Assembly: GCA_050257855.1 (NCBI GenBank)
Contig: JBLMXQ010000008.1
Location: forward strand, 1-64,000
Direction: 5' to 3'
Length of the DNA stretch: 64,000 nucleotides
From: JBLMXQ01 sp050257855
GTDB lineage: Bacteria; Acidobacteriota; Vicinamibacteria; Vicinamibacterales; CAVVIG01
The position numbers and the translations under genes are program-made. Positions 17,139-25,239 of the stretch are shown here, one piece after another; position 1 is the first letter of the stretch, and every line of letters starts with the position of its first letter. The notes under the pieces were generated by a model. That model had not been told where the DNA came from and did not search any database. It worked only from the letters and a program-made list of their open reading frames with translations.

Positions 17139-18926
17139 ATGGCCTGTCACGTCGTGCGCGAGCACGACCTCGCCCACGTTCTCCGTCTCCGATCCCGCCC
17201 GCTGCGCCTCGCCCTCGTCGGCCAGCCCAACGTCGGCAAGAGCGTCGTGTTCGGCCGGCTGACGGGACGCTACGTGACGGTCTCGAACTATCCGGGCACC
17301 ACGGTGGCGGTCACGAAAGGGCGCGCTCTGGTCGGGGCCGAAGTCTGCGACGTCATCGATACGCCTGGCGTGAACGCGCTCGAGGGCACGCTCAGCGAGG
17401 ACGAGCGGATGACGCGCGACCTGCTCCAGGGCGACGCGGTCGACCTCGTCGTCCAGATCGCCGACGCGCGCAACCTCCGCCGCGCGCTGATGCTGACGGC
17501 GCAGATCGCGGCGTTCGGCAAGCCGATGGTGCTCGTCCTGAACATGATCGACGAGGCGTTCGCGCACGGCGTCGCGGTGGACAGCGCCGCGCTCGCTGCC
17601 CGGCTGGAGATTCCGGTCGTCGAGACGGTCGCCATCGAAGGGCGCGGCCTGCCCGAGTTGCGGGCGGCGCTGCCCTCGGCGGTCGAGCCGCGCCTCGAGC
17701 GGCACCGCACCGCGGCCGAGCGCGCGCTGTGGGCCCACGAGCTGACCGACCAGGTGCGCCGGGTCAGCGCGCTCTCGCTGGCGCGCGTCCAGGAGGCGCT
17801 GGCCCGCGCGACCAGGCGGCCGCTCACCGGCCTGCCGATCCTCGTCGTCGTCCTCTACGCGCTGTACCTGTTCGTCGGCGTCTTCGGCGCGCAGACGCTC
17901 GTCGGATTCCTCGAGCACGGCGTCTTCGGCAGGGGCGTCAATCCGGCGGCCACGTGGCTGGCCGATCGATTCATCCCCATCCCGCTCGTCCGCGACTTCC
18001 TCGTCGGACAGTACGGATTGATCACGATGGGAGTGACTTATTCGATCGCGATCGTGCTGCCAGTGGTCGCCACCTTCTTCCTGATCTTCGGGTTCCTCGA
18101 GGACAGCGGCTACATCCCCCGCCTCGCGATCTTCTGCGACCGCATCTTCCGCCTCATGGGGCTCAACGGCAAGGCCGTCCTTCCGATGGTGCTCGGCCTC
18201 GGATGCGACACGATGGCGACGATGACGACGCGGATCCTCGGGACGCCGAAGGAGCGCCTGATCGCGATCCTGCTGCTGGCGCTCGGCATCCCGTGCTCGG
18301 CGCAGCTGGCGACGATCATGGGAATCCTCGGCGGCATCTCCTTCGCCGCGCTCACGACGTTGTTCGCCGTCGTGCTCGGACAGATGTTCCTCGTCGGCTG
18401 GCTGGCCGCGCGCGTCCTCACGGGCGAGCGTTCGGAGTTCATCCTGGAGCTGCCGCCGATCCGCTGGCCGCGTCTCGGCAACCTCCTCACGAAGACGCGC
18501 CTGCGGATCTGGTGGTACCTCGGAGAAGCCGTTCCGCTCTTCCTCGTCGGCACCGTCCTCCTGTTCACGCTCGATCGCCTCGGGGCGCTCGTGTGGATCG
18601 CCCGCGCCGGCCAGCCGGTGGTGACCGGCCTGCTCGGCCTGCCGGCTTCGGCGTCGCAGGTGTTTTTGATGGGGTTCCTGCGGCGCGACTACGGCGCCGC
18701 CGGGCTGTTCCAGCTCGCGCGCTCCGGCCAGCTCACCGGGGTGCAGGCGGTGGTGGCGCTGACGGTGATGACGCTGTTCGTGCCCTGCGTCGCCAACTTC
18801 CTGATGATGGTGCGCGAGCGCGGCCTCCGGACCGGGCTCGCCATCCTCGCGGTCATCACGCCGGTGGCGATCTTCACCGGCGCCGGGTTGAACTATGTCC
18901 TCCGCACATTTGGTGTTCAGTTCTGA
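17139..18926 (+). CDS. feoB: Ferrous iron transporter FeoB
   Basis: 595 residues, shorter than the about 770-residue E. coli protein. The N-terminal G domain has G1 GQPNVGKS, G2-region YVTVSNYPGTTV, G3 DTPG and G4 NMID. The membrane half shows the two Gate-type segments, including GLGCDTMATMTTR and GIPCSAQLATIMGIL with the conserved cysteines, and GFLRRDYGAAGLF. It imports Fe(II) across the inner membrane. It overlaps feoA by 32 bp, which in turn overlaps a radical SAM gene, so iron uptake and a probable haem-maturation enzyme are cotranslated. The ATG at 17139 is preferred over an upstream TTG. Confidence 0.96.
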   Translation: MACHVVREHDLAHVLRLRSRPLRLALVGQPNVGKSVVFGRLTGRYVTVSNYPGTTVAVTKGRALVGAEVCDVIDTPGVNALEGTLSEDERMTRDLLQGDAVDLVVQIADARNLRRALMLTAQIAAFGKPMVLVLNMIDEAFAHGVAVDSAALAARLEIPVVETVAIEGRGLPELRAALPSAVEPRLERHRTAAERALWAHELTDQVRRVSALSLARVQEALARATRRPLTGLPILVVVLYALYLFVGVFGAQTLVGFLEHGVFGRGVNPAATWLADRFIPIPLVRDFLVGQYGLITMGVTYSIAIVLPVVATFFLIFGFLEDSGYIPRLAIFCDRIFRLMGLNGKAVLPMVLGLGCDTMATMTTRILGTPKERLIAILLLALGIPCSAQLATIMGILGGISFAALTTLFAVVLGQMFLVGWLAARVLTGERSEFILELPPIRWPRLGNLLTKTRLRIWWYLGEAVPLFLVGTVLLFTLDRLGALVWIARAGQPVVTGLLGLPASASQVFLMGFLRRDYGAAGLFQLARSGQLTGVQAVVALTVMTLFVPCVANFLMMVRERGLRTGLAILAVITPVAIFTGAGLNYVLRTFGVQF

Positions 18927-19164
18927 CGGCGTCCGGCCGCTGACCGCGCTCGGCGAGCGTCACGCCGCCGTGGTCGTGACCGTTTCGGGCGACAGCGCCG
19001 AGCGCGCCGACCGCCTGCTCGCGCTCGGCGTGACGCCCGGCGCGCGCGTCACCATGCTCCAGAGCTTTCCGAGCGTGGTGTTTCTCTGCGATCAAACGGA
19101 GCTCGCGGTCGAGCGCGGCGTCGCGGACGCGATTCTCGTGCGGCCGGTGGAGGGACGATCATGA
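18895..19164 (+). CDS. feoA: FeoA-domain protein
   Basis: 89 residues with the SH3-like FeoA pattern: hydrophobic strands around DRLLALGVTPGARVTMLQSFP and VFLCDQTELAVERGVADAILV. FeoA proteins bind or regulate FeoB. The gene overlaps the 3' end of feoB by 32 bp and its stop overlaps the next ATG (ATGA). The reverse order (feoB before feoA) and the extensive overlap are unusual but the assignment is clear. Confidence 0.9.
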   Translation: MSSAHLVFSSDGVRPLTALGERHAAVVVTVSGDSAERADRLLALGVTPGARVTMLQSFPSVVFLCDQTELAVERGVADAILVRPVEGRS

Positions 19165-20324
19165 TGAGCGAACCCGTGAGTTCGGCGCTGCGGCTCGTCT
19201 TCTGGGAGACGACCAAGGCGTGCAATCTGAGCTGCAAGCACTGCCGTGCGGTGCCGCAGACCTCAATCGGACCGACCGAGATGCGGACGCCCGAGGCGCT
19301 CGCGCTGATGGACCAGATCGCGGAGGTCGCCAAGCCGGTGCTGGTGCTCTCCGGCGGCGAGCCGCTGTTCCGGCCCGACCTGTTCGAGCTCGGCGCCCAC
19401 GGCGTCGCCCTTGGCTTCCGGATGGCGCTGGCGACCAACGGCACGCTCATCGATCAGCGGATCGCGGATCGCATCGCTGAAACCGGTTTCTCGCGTGTGG
19501 CGATCAGCCTCGACGGGGCGCGCCCGGCGACCCACGACCGGTTCCGGAACCTGCCCGGCTCGCACGCGCGCGCCATCGGCGGCATCCGGGCGCTCCGGCG
19601 CGCCGGCGTCTCGGTGCAGATCAATTCGACCATTGCCAAGCACAACGTGACCGAGCTGCCGGACCTGCTGGGGCTCGCGCTCGACCTCGATGCCGACGCG
19701 CTGCACCTCTTCATGCTGGTGCCGGTCGGATGCGGGGTCGAGATTGCGCCGACCGAAATGCTGCCGGGCGACGAATACGAGCGCGTCCTGCACTGGTTCG
19801 ACGATCAGTCGAAGACGTGCCCGATCGATCTCAAGGCGACCTGCGCGCCGCACTACTACCGGATTCGCGCGCAGCGGCTCGAGGAGGACCGCCGCCGCGG
19901 CGATTCGAGCGGCACCTTCATCGCGCCCGGTACGCGGGCGAAGGCGGCGCCGCAGCTCATGGCCGGCGGCCACCACGGTCAGCACCTGTCGGCGATGACG
20001 CGCGGCTGCCTCGCCGGCACGAGCGTCTGCTTCATCTCGAACGAGGGCGAGGTCTACCCGTGCGGGTACCTCCCTGTCAGCGCCGGCAGCACGCGCGAGC
20101 GTTCCTTCGCCGAGATCTGGAACGGGTCGCCGGTCTTCGCGCAGCTGCGCGATCTCGATCAGCTCGAGGGGAAGTGCGGCGAGTGCCGGTTCGACGCGAT
20201 CTGCGGCGGCTGCCGCGCGCGGGCGTACGCGGCGACCGGCAGCTTCCTGGCGGAAGAGCCGTTCTGCACGTACCGGCCGGATCTCGATGAGCGCACGATT
20301 CCGCTGAAGCCCGCGATCGGGTGA
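19161..20324 (+). CDS. Radical SAM/SPASM enzyme, AhbD/NirJ-like
   Basis: 387 residues. The opening RLVFWETTKACNLSCKHCRA contains the CX3CX2C cluster in the form typical of the haem-related AhbD/NirJ branch; LVLSGGEPLFRPD is the SAM strand; the C-terminal SPASM domain has cysteines in CFISNEGEVYPCGYLP and GKCGECRFDAICGGCRARAY for auxiliary clusters. AhbD converts Fe-coproporphyrin III to haem b in the siroheme route; related enzymes act on peptides or haem d1 precursors. Coupling to feoBA and the abundance of multihaem cytochromes nearby favour haem synthesis, but this is inference. Confidence 0.8.
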   Translation: MMSEPVSSALRLVFWETTKACNLSCKHCRAVPQTSIGPTEMRTPEALALMDQIAEVAKPVLVLSGGEPLFRPDLFELGAHGVALGFRMALATNGTLIDQRIADRIAETGFSRVAISLDGARPATHDRFRNLPGSHARAIGGIRALRRAGVSVQINSTIAKHNVTELPDLLGLALDLDADALHLFMLVPVGCGVEIAPTEMLPGDEYERVLHWFDDQSKTCPIDLKATCAPHYYRIRAQRLEEDRRRGDSSGTFIAPGTRAKAAPQLMAGGHHGQHLSAMTRGCLAGTSVCFISNEGEVYPCGYLPVSAGSTRERSFAEIWNGSPVFAQLRDLDQLEGKCGECRFDAICGGCRARAYAATGSFLAEEPFCTYRPDLDERTIPLKPAIG

Positions 20325-20473
20325 GCGGCGATCGATTGACCGGTTGGCGGGTTGCCGACGCGTCCACGGGAATCCGCTACGCCCGGACGGCGGGTCGGGA
20401 AGCCGCCAGCCGGCTCATTCCTGCAACATTCTGATTCGACAGCCATTAAGCGCGCGTGTCCGGGCGCCTGCCC

Positions 20474-20489
20474 GGGCGCAGCTTATGCT
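20474..20489 (+). promoter_or_regulatory. Weak sigma-54-like promoter before the alcohol dehydrogenase
   Basis: GGGCGCAGCTTATGCT has GG-N10-GC spacing but an imperfect -24 and -12. A poor palindrome match (CACGGGAATCCGCT, 20365-20378) lies 110 bp upstream. The 206-bp gap holds nothing else I can name. Confidence 0.3.
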
Positions 20490-20530
20490 TGCGGCATGTG
20501 AATGGGTTCACAATCTACGGGAGCGGACCG

Positions 20531-21643
20531 ATGAAATTGATGAAGGCCGTCGTACTGAAAGGGACCAATCGCCTCGCCGTCGAGGAGGTGCCCAAGCCGA
20601 CGGCCGGCCCGGGTGAGGCGATCGTCCGCGTCACCCTCACGAGCATCTGCGGCACCGATGTCCGCATCGTCAGGGGCGAGTATCCCGTCGCGCCCGGGCT
20701 CATCCTCGGGCACGAGCCGGTCGGCGTCATCGAGGAGCTCGGCGCCGGGCTCGGCGACCTGTACACGATCGGCCAGCGCGTCCTGGTCGGCGCCGTCACG
20801 CCATGCGGGCAGTGCTACGACTGCCTGAACGGTGCGCACGCGCAGTGCGGCGGGGCTGCAGGCGGCTGGCGGATCGGCCACACCATCAACGGGGCGTGGG
20901 CCGAATACGTGCGCGTGCCGGACGCACGCGCGAACCTGGCGCCGATTCCCGCCGGCCTGACGGACGAGGCGGTGCTGCCGTGCGCGGACGTCTTCTCGGC
21001 CGGCCTCGCCGGCGCCGAGAGCGGCGACGTCCGGGTTGGCGACGCCGTCGCCGTGTTCGGCCAGGGTCCCGTGGGTCTTGCCGCGGCGCTCGGGGCGAAG
21101 CTTCGCGGTGCGGCGCTCATCGTCGGGGTGGATCCGATCGGACAGCGGCTCGAGGTGGCGCGCCGCTTCGGCGTCACGGTGACGCTGAACATCCGCGACG
21201 GCGATCCGATTCCCGAAATCCGGCGGCTGACGGGCGGGCGGGGCGTCGACGTCGCGATCGAGGCGCTCGGCCGCCAGGAGACGTTCGAGCACGCGCTGGC
21301 CTCGCTGAGGCCGGGCGGTACGCTCTCGAGCCTCGGCGTCTACTCCGGCAAGGTGCAGGCATCGTCGGAGCTGCTCCACGCCGGCCTCGCCGATCAGAAG
21401 ATCGTGACGACGCTCTGCCCGGGCGGGAAGGAGCGGATGCGGCGGCTGATGGCCATGGTCGAGCATCGCCGCGTCGACCTGACGCCGCTCATCACCCACC
21501 AGTTCTCTCTCGACGACATCGACGAGGCATTCGAGCTGTTCAGCCGCCAGCGCGATGGCGTGCTGAAAGTGGCGCTGCATCCCGTGCACACCTTCGACCG
21601 GTTCAACCGCGTCGCGGTGGGTGCGCTCGACGACCAGTGCTGA
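20531..21643 (+). CDS. Zinc-dependent medium-chain alcohol dehydrogenase
   Basis: 370 residues. Catalytic zinc ligands are Cys40 (ICGTD) and His61-Glu62 (GHEPVG); the structural zinc lobe has Cys92, Cys95, Cys98 and Cys106 (PCGQCYDCLNGAHAQC). The Rossmann motif is FGQGPVGLAAALGAKLRG. The ATG at 20531 has a GGGAGCGG ribosome site; a longer reading upstream is less likely. The overall form resembles isopropanol or sorbitol-type dehydrogenases. It precedes an Hsp20 gene by 26 bp, a pairing that makes sense in a low-oxygen or stress response where alcohol formation regenerates NAD(P)+. Confidence 0.9.
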   Translation: MKLMKAVVLKGTNRLAVEEVPKPTAGPGEAIVRVTLTSICGTDVRIVRGEYPVAPGLILGHEPVGVIEELGAGLGDLYTIGQRVLVGAVTPCGQCYDCLNGAHAQCGGAAGGWRIGHTINGAWAEYVRVPDARANLAPIPAGLTDEAVLPCADVFSAGLAGAESGDVRVGDAVAVFGQGPVGLAAALGAKLRGAALIVGVDPIGQRLEVARRFGVTVTLNIRDGDPIPEIRRLTGGRGVDVAIEALGRQETFEHALASLRPGGTLSSLGVYSGKVQASSELLHAGLADQKIVTTLCPGGKERMRRLMAMVEHRRVDLTPLITHQFSLDDIDEAFELFSRQRDGVLKVALHPVHTFDRFNRVAVGALDDQC

Positions 21644-21669
21644 CCATTCATGAAGTGCAGGAGGCGCGT

Positions 21670-22185
21670 ATGGAAACCAAGAAACTCGCGAAGCTGGAGC
21701 CCGCGACCGAGCTGGATGTCGCTTTCCCGTTCCAGATGATGCGCCGGATGGCGCGCGACTTCGACTGGTTCTTCGATCGCTTCGGCCGCGGCCGGACGTT
21801 CGGCCTGGAGCCGATGCCGGCGCTGTGGACGCCGGAGATCGAGGTGTTCGAGCGGGGCAACGACCTCGTGGTCCGCGCGGATCTCCCGGGCCTGAAGAAG
21901 GACGAGATCACGGTGGAGATGACCGAGGCCTCGATCATCCTCAAGGGCGAGCGCAAGCGTGAGGAAGAAGAGAAGAGGGAAGGGTTCTACCGATCCGAGC
22001 GGAGCTACGGCAGCTTCTGCCGCACGATTCCGATGCCCGAGGGGGCGAAGCTCGATCAGGCGAAAGCCGTCATGCGTGACGGCGTGCTCGAAGTGACGGT
22101 TCCGGTCCCGAAGGCCGAGGTGAAGACGAAGCGCCTCGAGATCAAGGAAGCGGCCGCCGGCGAGAAGAGCAAACACGCCGCGTAG
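21670..22185 (+). CDS. Hsp20/alpha-crystallin small heat shock protein
   Basis: 171 residues; ATG with AGGAGG ribosome site. The alpha-crystallin domain spans roughly residues 50-150: PEIEVFERGNDLVVRADLPG, then LKKDEITVEMTEASIILKGE, and the conserved GVLEVTVP near residue 142. The charged insert KREEEEKREGFYRSERSYGSF is the usual L57 loop. It holds unfolding proteins under stress. Cotranscribed with the alcohol dehydrogenase; a perfect 12-bp hairpin ends the unit. Confidence 0.95.
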   Translation: METKKLAKLEPATELDVAFPFQMMRRMARDFDWFFDRFGRGRTFGLEPMPALWTPEIEVFERGNDLVVRADLPGLKKDEITVEMTEASIILKGERKREEEEKREGFYRSERSYGSFCRTIPMPEGAKLDQAKAVMRDGVLEVTVPVPKAEVKTKRLEIKEAAAGEKSKHAA

Positions 22186-22193
22186 GCCGTCCG

Positions 22194-22227
22194 GCGGCCG
22201 TGCCGGCCTGGGGGACGGCACGGCCGC
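22194..22227 (+). terminator. Terminator hairpin after hsp20
   Basis: GCGGCCGTGCCG (22194-22205) pairs perfectly with CGGCACGGCCGC (22216-22227) around a 10-nt loop, just after the Hsp20 stop codon. Confidence 0.75.
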
Positions 22228-22242
22228 CGCAACTGCGATCGG

Positions 22243-22298
22243 ATCACCACATCACCACATCACCAGATCACCACATCACCAGATCACCCTGTCACCCA
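22243..22298. repeat. ATCACCAC octanucleotide tandem repeat
   Basis: About six to seven copies of an 8-bp unit (ATCACCAC, with ATCACCAG and ATCACCCT variants) run into the 3' end of the convergent TIM-barrel gene. A second tract of the same unit occurs at 54891-54922. Confidence 0.85.
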
Positions 22299-23098
22299 TC
22301 GAGCAGCCTCCCGGCCTGAGCGTGTGCCCGGGCGTAGTGCTCCGCGTGCGACAGATCGCAGCACTTCAGCTCCAGCATGATCCACCCCGAGTACCCGGCG
22401 GCGCGCAGCGACCCGGCGATGTGCGCCCAGTCGATGACGCCGTCGCCCGGCGGCAGGTGATCGTCGAAGCGGCCGTGATGGTCGCTGGCGTGGACGTGCG
22501 CGAGGCGCGCGCCGGCGATCGCGAGGAACTGGTCCCAGCAGTGGCCGAGCGTCGTGTGCGCCGTGTCCAGGCAGACCCCCGCGGAGGGATCGAGTCGCTG
22601 AAGAATCCAGGCGAACTCCTCGGGAGTTCCGCCGATCAGATGCGGCAGCGGGCTCTCGACCGCCAGCCGCAGGCCCATGGACCGGCAGATCGCCGCGAGG
22701 GCGTTCAGCGAGTCGGCGCAGAAATCGAGCCGGCGCTCGACGTCGGCTTCGTGGCGCGGGATGTCGGTCGGGTGAACGACCACGAGCGAGCCGCCGGCCT
22801 GCGCGAGGGCCGAAGCAGCCACCGCGATGCGGCCGATCGCCCCGTGTCGCTCGCGCGCGTCGGCGGCCGACAACTCCAGCCCGCCGCCGAACGGCGCGTG
22901 AATGGACACGGCGCGAAGCTGCAGCCGCTTCAGCCGCTCGACGACGTCGCGCACGGCAGCCGGGTTGAAGGGGTCGAAGTGATTGGGCGGCGTGCCCAGC
23001 TCGACGCCGGCGATTCCGGCGGCGCGGATGGCGCTGAGCACATCGAGGATGCCGTGCTCGAGGCAGCACCCGCTCGACGCGCCGATCGACCAGCTCAT
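22292..23098 (-). CDS. Xylose-isomerase-like TIM-barrel protein
   Basis: 268 residues in the AP endonuclease 2/sugar phosphate isomerase family: repeated beta-alpha pattern with AIRAAGIAGVELG near the start, AVSIHAPFGG, LVVVHPTD, LRLAVESPLP, GVCLDTAHTTLG, HVHASDHHGRFDDH and a final WIMLELK. Candidate metal ligands are the Glu of AVESP, Asp/His of DTAH, the HxHxSD block and the last Glu. The ATG overlaps the stop of the primase-like gene upstream (ATGA), so they are a translationally coupled pair. It could be an isomerase or an endonuclease IV relative; the substrate is unknown. Confidence 0.8.
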   Translation of the reverse strand: MSWSIGASSGCCLEHGILDVLSAIRAAGIAGVELGTPPNHFDPFNPAAVRDVVERLKRLQLRAVSIHAPFGGGLELSAADARERHGAIGRIAVAASALAQAGGSLVVVHPTDIPRHEADVERRLDFCADSLNALAAICRSMGLRLAVESPLPHLIGGTPEEFAWILQRLDPSAGVCLDTAHTTLGHCWDQFLAIAGARLAHVHASDHHGRFDDHLPPGDGVIDWAHIAGSLRAAGYSGWIMLELKCCDLSHAEHYARAHAQAGRLLDG

Positions 23099-24525
23099 GA
23101 CGTTGTCCTTTGCAGCAGGTGCTCGCGGTCCAGGCGCAGGTCGTGCGCGCAGGACTCACGCGGGCAGAGGTCTTTCTCCTGCGCGGACCGGCAGTTGAAG
23201 TCCACCCCGCGGTCCAGGCCCGTCTCGATCATCCCGGCGAACACGCGCACGTCGAATTCGGCCCGGGTCCTGGCATCGAGCCGCTCCCATCGATCGCCCC
23301 ACCCGAACGGCGCCGAGTACCGGCCGAACACCAGACCGGCCACGTGCCGCGGGTGCCATCCTTCGGCGAGCAGGTAGCGCGTGACATGCTGGATGTGCGC
23401 AGGCTGCAGCAGCAGATCGTTCGGCCTCACGAGCGACGCGACGACGCAGGGCGGCAGCGATTCGGGATTCGCCTCGGAAAAGCGCGCGGCGGCCGCCGCG
23501 TTCGTGTCGGGCGGCTCGGCGAAGAAGCGCCGGTGGAAGGCGGCGAGCGGCGACTCCTCGTACGCGGCGATCGCGCGCGCGAGGCCGGCGGTGACCTCGG
23601 GCAGCCGCGAGTGCGACGCCGCCGCCAGCTCCGCTGCGGTCGCCAGATCACGCCCGCGCGCGAGGAAGTCCCACGTCGAGTCGTCGTCGTCGCGCGGCAG
23701 GGACGCGAGCGGGCCCACGAGCCCGGCAGCCCGCGGACCGAAGACGTCCGGGCGGAACCGGTGGCGCTGGTAGGTGCTGTACGCGAGGCGGATGTGCCGC
23801 GTGTCCATCGGGTCGCCGGAGGCCGAAAGATCGATGGATACGCACTCGCGCCCGGCGACGCCGGTGCCCACGATCGTGCCGTTGAAGACGACCGGGATCG
23901 GCGACCGGGGGACGGCGCGGCGCATCACCAGATGTCCGAGCCACTCGGTGACCAGGCCGTGGCCGATGTAGGCGCGCGCGGTCCGTTCGTCCATGCCGTC
24001 GGCCAGCCACGGCGGGAGCCGTGACGACCTCGTGGCGAACCAGCCCGGCGCCTCCGGCGCGAGCGCCGCGAGCGCGGATACAGCGGGCGCATTCAGCGGC
24101 ACGCGGCCGGTGAAGTGGTAGCCGCGGCCGGTCATCAGCGTGAAGAGGCGGAGATCCAGTTCCCGCATGACGGAGCGCACCGCCTGCAGCGTCGGTTCGA
24201 GCTTGTAGAACGTCTCGACGGGATGGTGGAACGGCTCCCCGGGTTCGTCCACGTTCAGATAGTCGAGATCCAGGTGGACGAGCAGCGATTCGCGGTCCCA
24301 CAACGACCTTGCGAGATCGGCCCCGTGCGCGACGAGCGCGTCGAACTCGGAGGGCGGGTGCGGCGGCGCATGCTCCCAGTCGCGCCAGGCATCGGCGGGC
24401 GAAGCCATCGCGGCGAGGTAGACGCAGCTCATCGCGTGCGCGTGCGTCTCGCCGCAATATTCGCGCATGCGCGCACGGACCGCGGACGCGTCGTAGTAGC
24501 GGGCGACCGGGAGGGGCTCGTGCAT
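23095..24525 (-). CDS. Uncharacterised protein with primase (AEP)-like motifs and four-Cys tail
   Basis: 476 residues. The N-terminal half holds LLVHLDLDYLN (acidic pair Asp86/Asp88) followed about 45 residues later by MTGRGYHFTGRV, reminiscent of the DxD and SGxRGxH motifs of archaeo-eukaryotic primases. The C-terminal half has PPCVVASLV (Cys360), then FNC (445), DLC (454) and ESC (459), reminiscent of the PriL iron-sulfur domain with its PPC start. Neither similarity is proven. A sigma-54 promoter lies upstream and a TIM-barrel gene is coupled downstream. ATG 24525 is chosen over an upstream TTG. It may be a primase-polymerase or an unrelated enzyme. Confidence 0.5.
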   Translation of the reverse strand: MHEPLPVARYYDASAVRARMREYCGETHAHAMSCVYLAAMASPADAWRDWEHAPPHPPSEFDALVAHGADLARSLWDRESLLVHLDLDYLNVDEPGEPFHHPVETFYKLEPTLQAVRSVMRELDLRLFTLMTGRGYHFTGRVPLNAPAVSALAALAPEAPGWFATRSSRLPPWLADGMDERTARAYIGHGLVTEWLGHLVMRRAVPRSPIPVVFNGTIVGTGVAGRECVSIDLSASGDPMDTRHIRLAYSTYQRHRFRPDVFGPRAAGLVGPLASLPRDDDDSTWDFLARGRDLATAAELAAASHSRLPEVTAGLARAIAAYEESPLAAFHRRFFAEPPDTNAAAAARFSEANPESLPPCVVASLVRPNDLLLQPAHIQHVTRYLLAEGWHPRHVAGLVFGRYSAPFGWGDRWERLDARTRAEFDVRVFAGMIETGLDRGVDFNCRSAQEKDLCPRESCAHDLRLDREHLLQRTTS

Positions 24526-24573
24526 CAAAGCCGCGCGGGACGCGCGCGCTCCACGTTCTCGTCTCTGTCAGGA

Positions 24574-24589
24574 GCAGGGCGCGTGCCAC
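24574..24589 (-). promoter_or_regulatory. Sigma-54 promoter of the primase-like operon
   Basis: The minus strand reads TGGCACGCGCCCTGCT, matching the consensus except CTGC for TTGC. Predicted start is near 24562, about 37 bases before the ATG. Confidence 0.6.
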
Positions 24590-24619
24590 GCAGGGCCCGC
24601 GGAAGCCGCGTCCGGGCGC

Positions 24620-24635
24620 GGGCAGATGGTTTGCA
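24620..24635 (+). promoter_or_regulatory. Sigma-54 promoter of the CBS/cytochrome operon
   Basis: GGGCAGATGGTTTGCA contains the exact GGCA-N6-TTGC core. Predicted start is near 24646, giving a leader of about 130 bases. A palindrome variant (GCCGGGTATCCGTC, 24716-24729, 11 of 14) lies in the leader. The 250-bp divergent gap holds no gene. Confidence 0.55.
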
Positions 24636-24775
24636 GTTTCTTCATGTACGCGAGCCGGCTGGCGCTGCAACCCGTTCTTCCGACGCGCCACTACGCGCCG
24701 GCAGGCGCGCGGCATGCCGGGTATCCGTCGCCGACGCGATGCGACGACGGGATGCCGGCATCTGGGAGGTTCGTC

Positions 24776-25225
24776 ATGCGGGTCTCTGACGTGATGACTA
24801 CGCGGGTCGATACAGTTCCGCCCGATACGCCGGTCGAGGACGCGCGCGAGCTGATGCGCACTCGTCACACGCATCATCTCGTCGTCATCGAGCGGGGGAC
24901 GATTGTGGGCGTCGTCTCGCTGCAGGATCTCGGCGGCCGCCGCGGCACGCCGCCCGAAGGGACCGTCGACGCCCACATGTCGCGCGACGTCATCACCGTG
25001 TCGCCGGCGGCGACGCTGCGTCGCGCGGCGAACCTGATGCGCGGCCGGACGGTGGGATCCCTGCTCGTCCTGGATCGCCGGCGCGTCGTCGGCATCCTGA
25101 CGGTGTCGGATCTGCTCGAGCTCGTCGGCCGCGGCGCCGACCGGGGCGTTGCGAGGGCGAAGCGTTGGACGCTCAAGCATCGGGTGGCGCACCGGAAGCA
25201 GGCCGCGCCCTCCGGCGTCTGGTAG
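24776..25225 (+). CDS. Tandem CBS-domain protein
   Basis: 149 residues made of two CBS motifs: VSDVMTTRVDTVPPDTPVED...GVVSLQDL and VDAHMSRDVITVSPAATLRRA...VGILTVSDLLELV. CBS pairs bind adenine nucleotides and act as energy sensors. The ATG at 24776 has GGGAGG 6 bases upstream; in-frame earlier starts lie outside the domain. A short basic tail follows. Stand-alone CBS proteins of this size recur in hypoxia regulons beside Usp and Hsp20. Followed at 14 bp by a pentahaem cytochrome gene. Confidence 0.92.
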   Translation: MRVSDVMTTRVDTVPPDTPVEDARELMRTRHTHHLVVIERGTIVGVVSLQDLGGRRGTPPEGTVDAHMSRDVITVSPAATLRRAANLMRGRTVGSLLVLDRRRVVGILTVSDLLELVGRGADRGVARAKRWTLKHRVAHRKQAAPSGVW

Positions 25226-25239
25226 CGAGGGAGACCGCC

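Noticed and set aside
22243..22298. Possible CRISPR array
   Set aside because: Repeat unit is 8 bp, directly adjoining, with no spacers and no cas genes; it is a simple tandem repeat.
23095..24525. Calling the 476-residue protein a definite primase
   Set aside because: The motif resemblance is short and by eye; it is reported as a hypothesis only.
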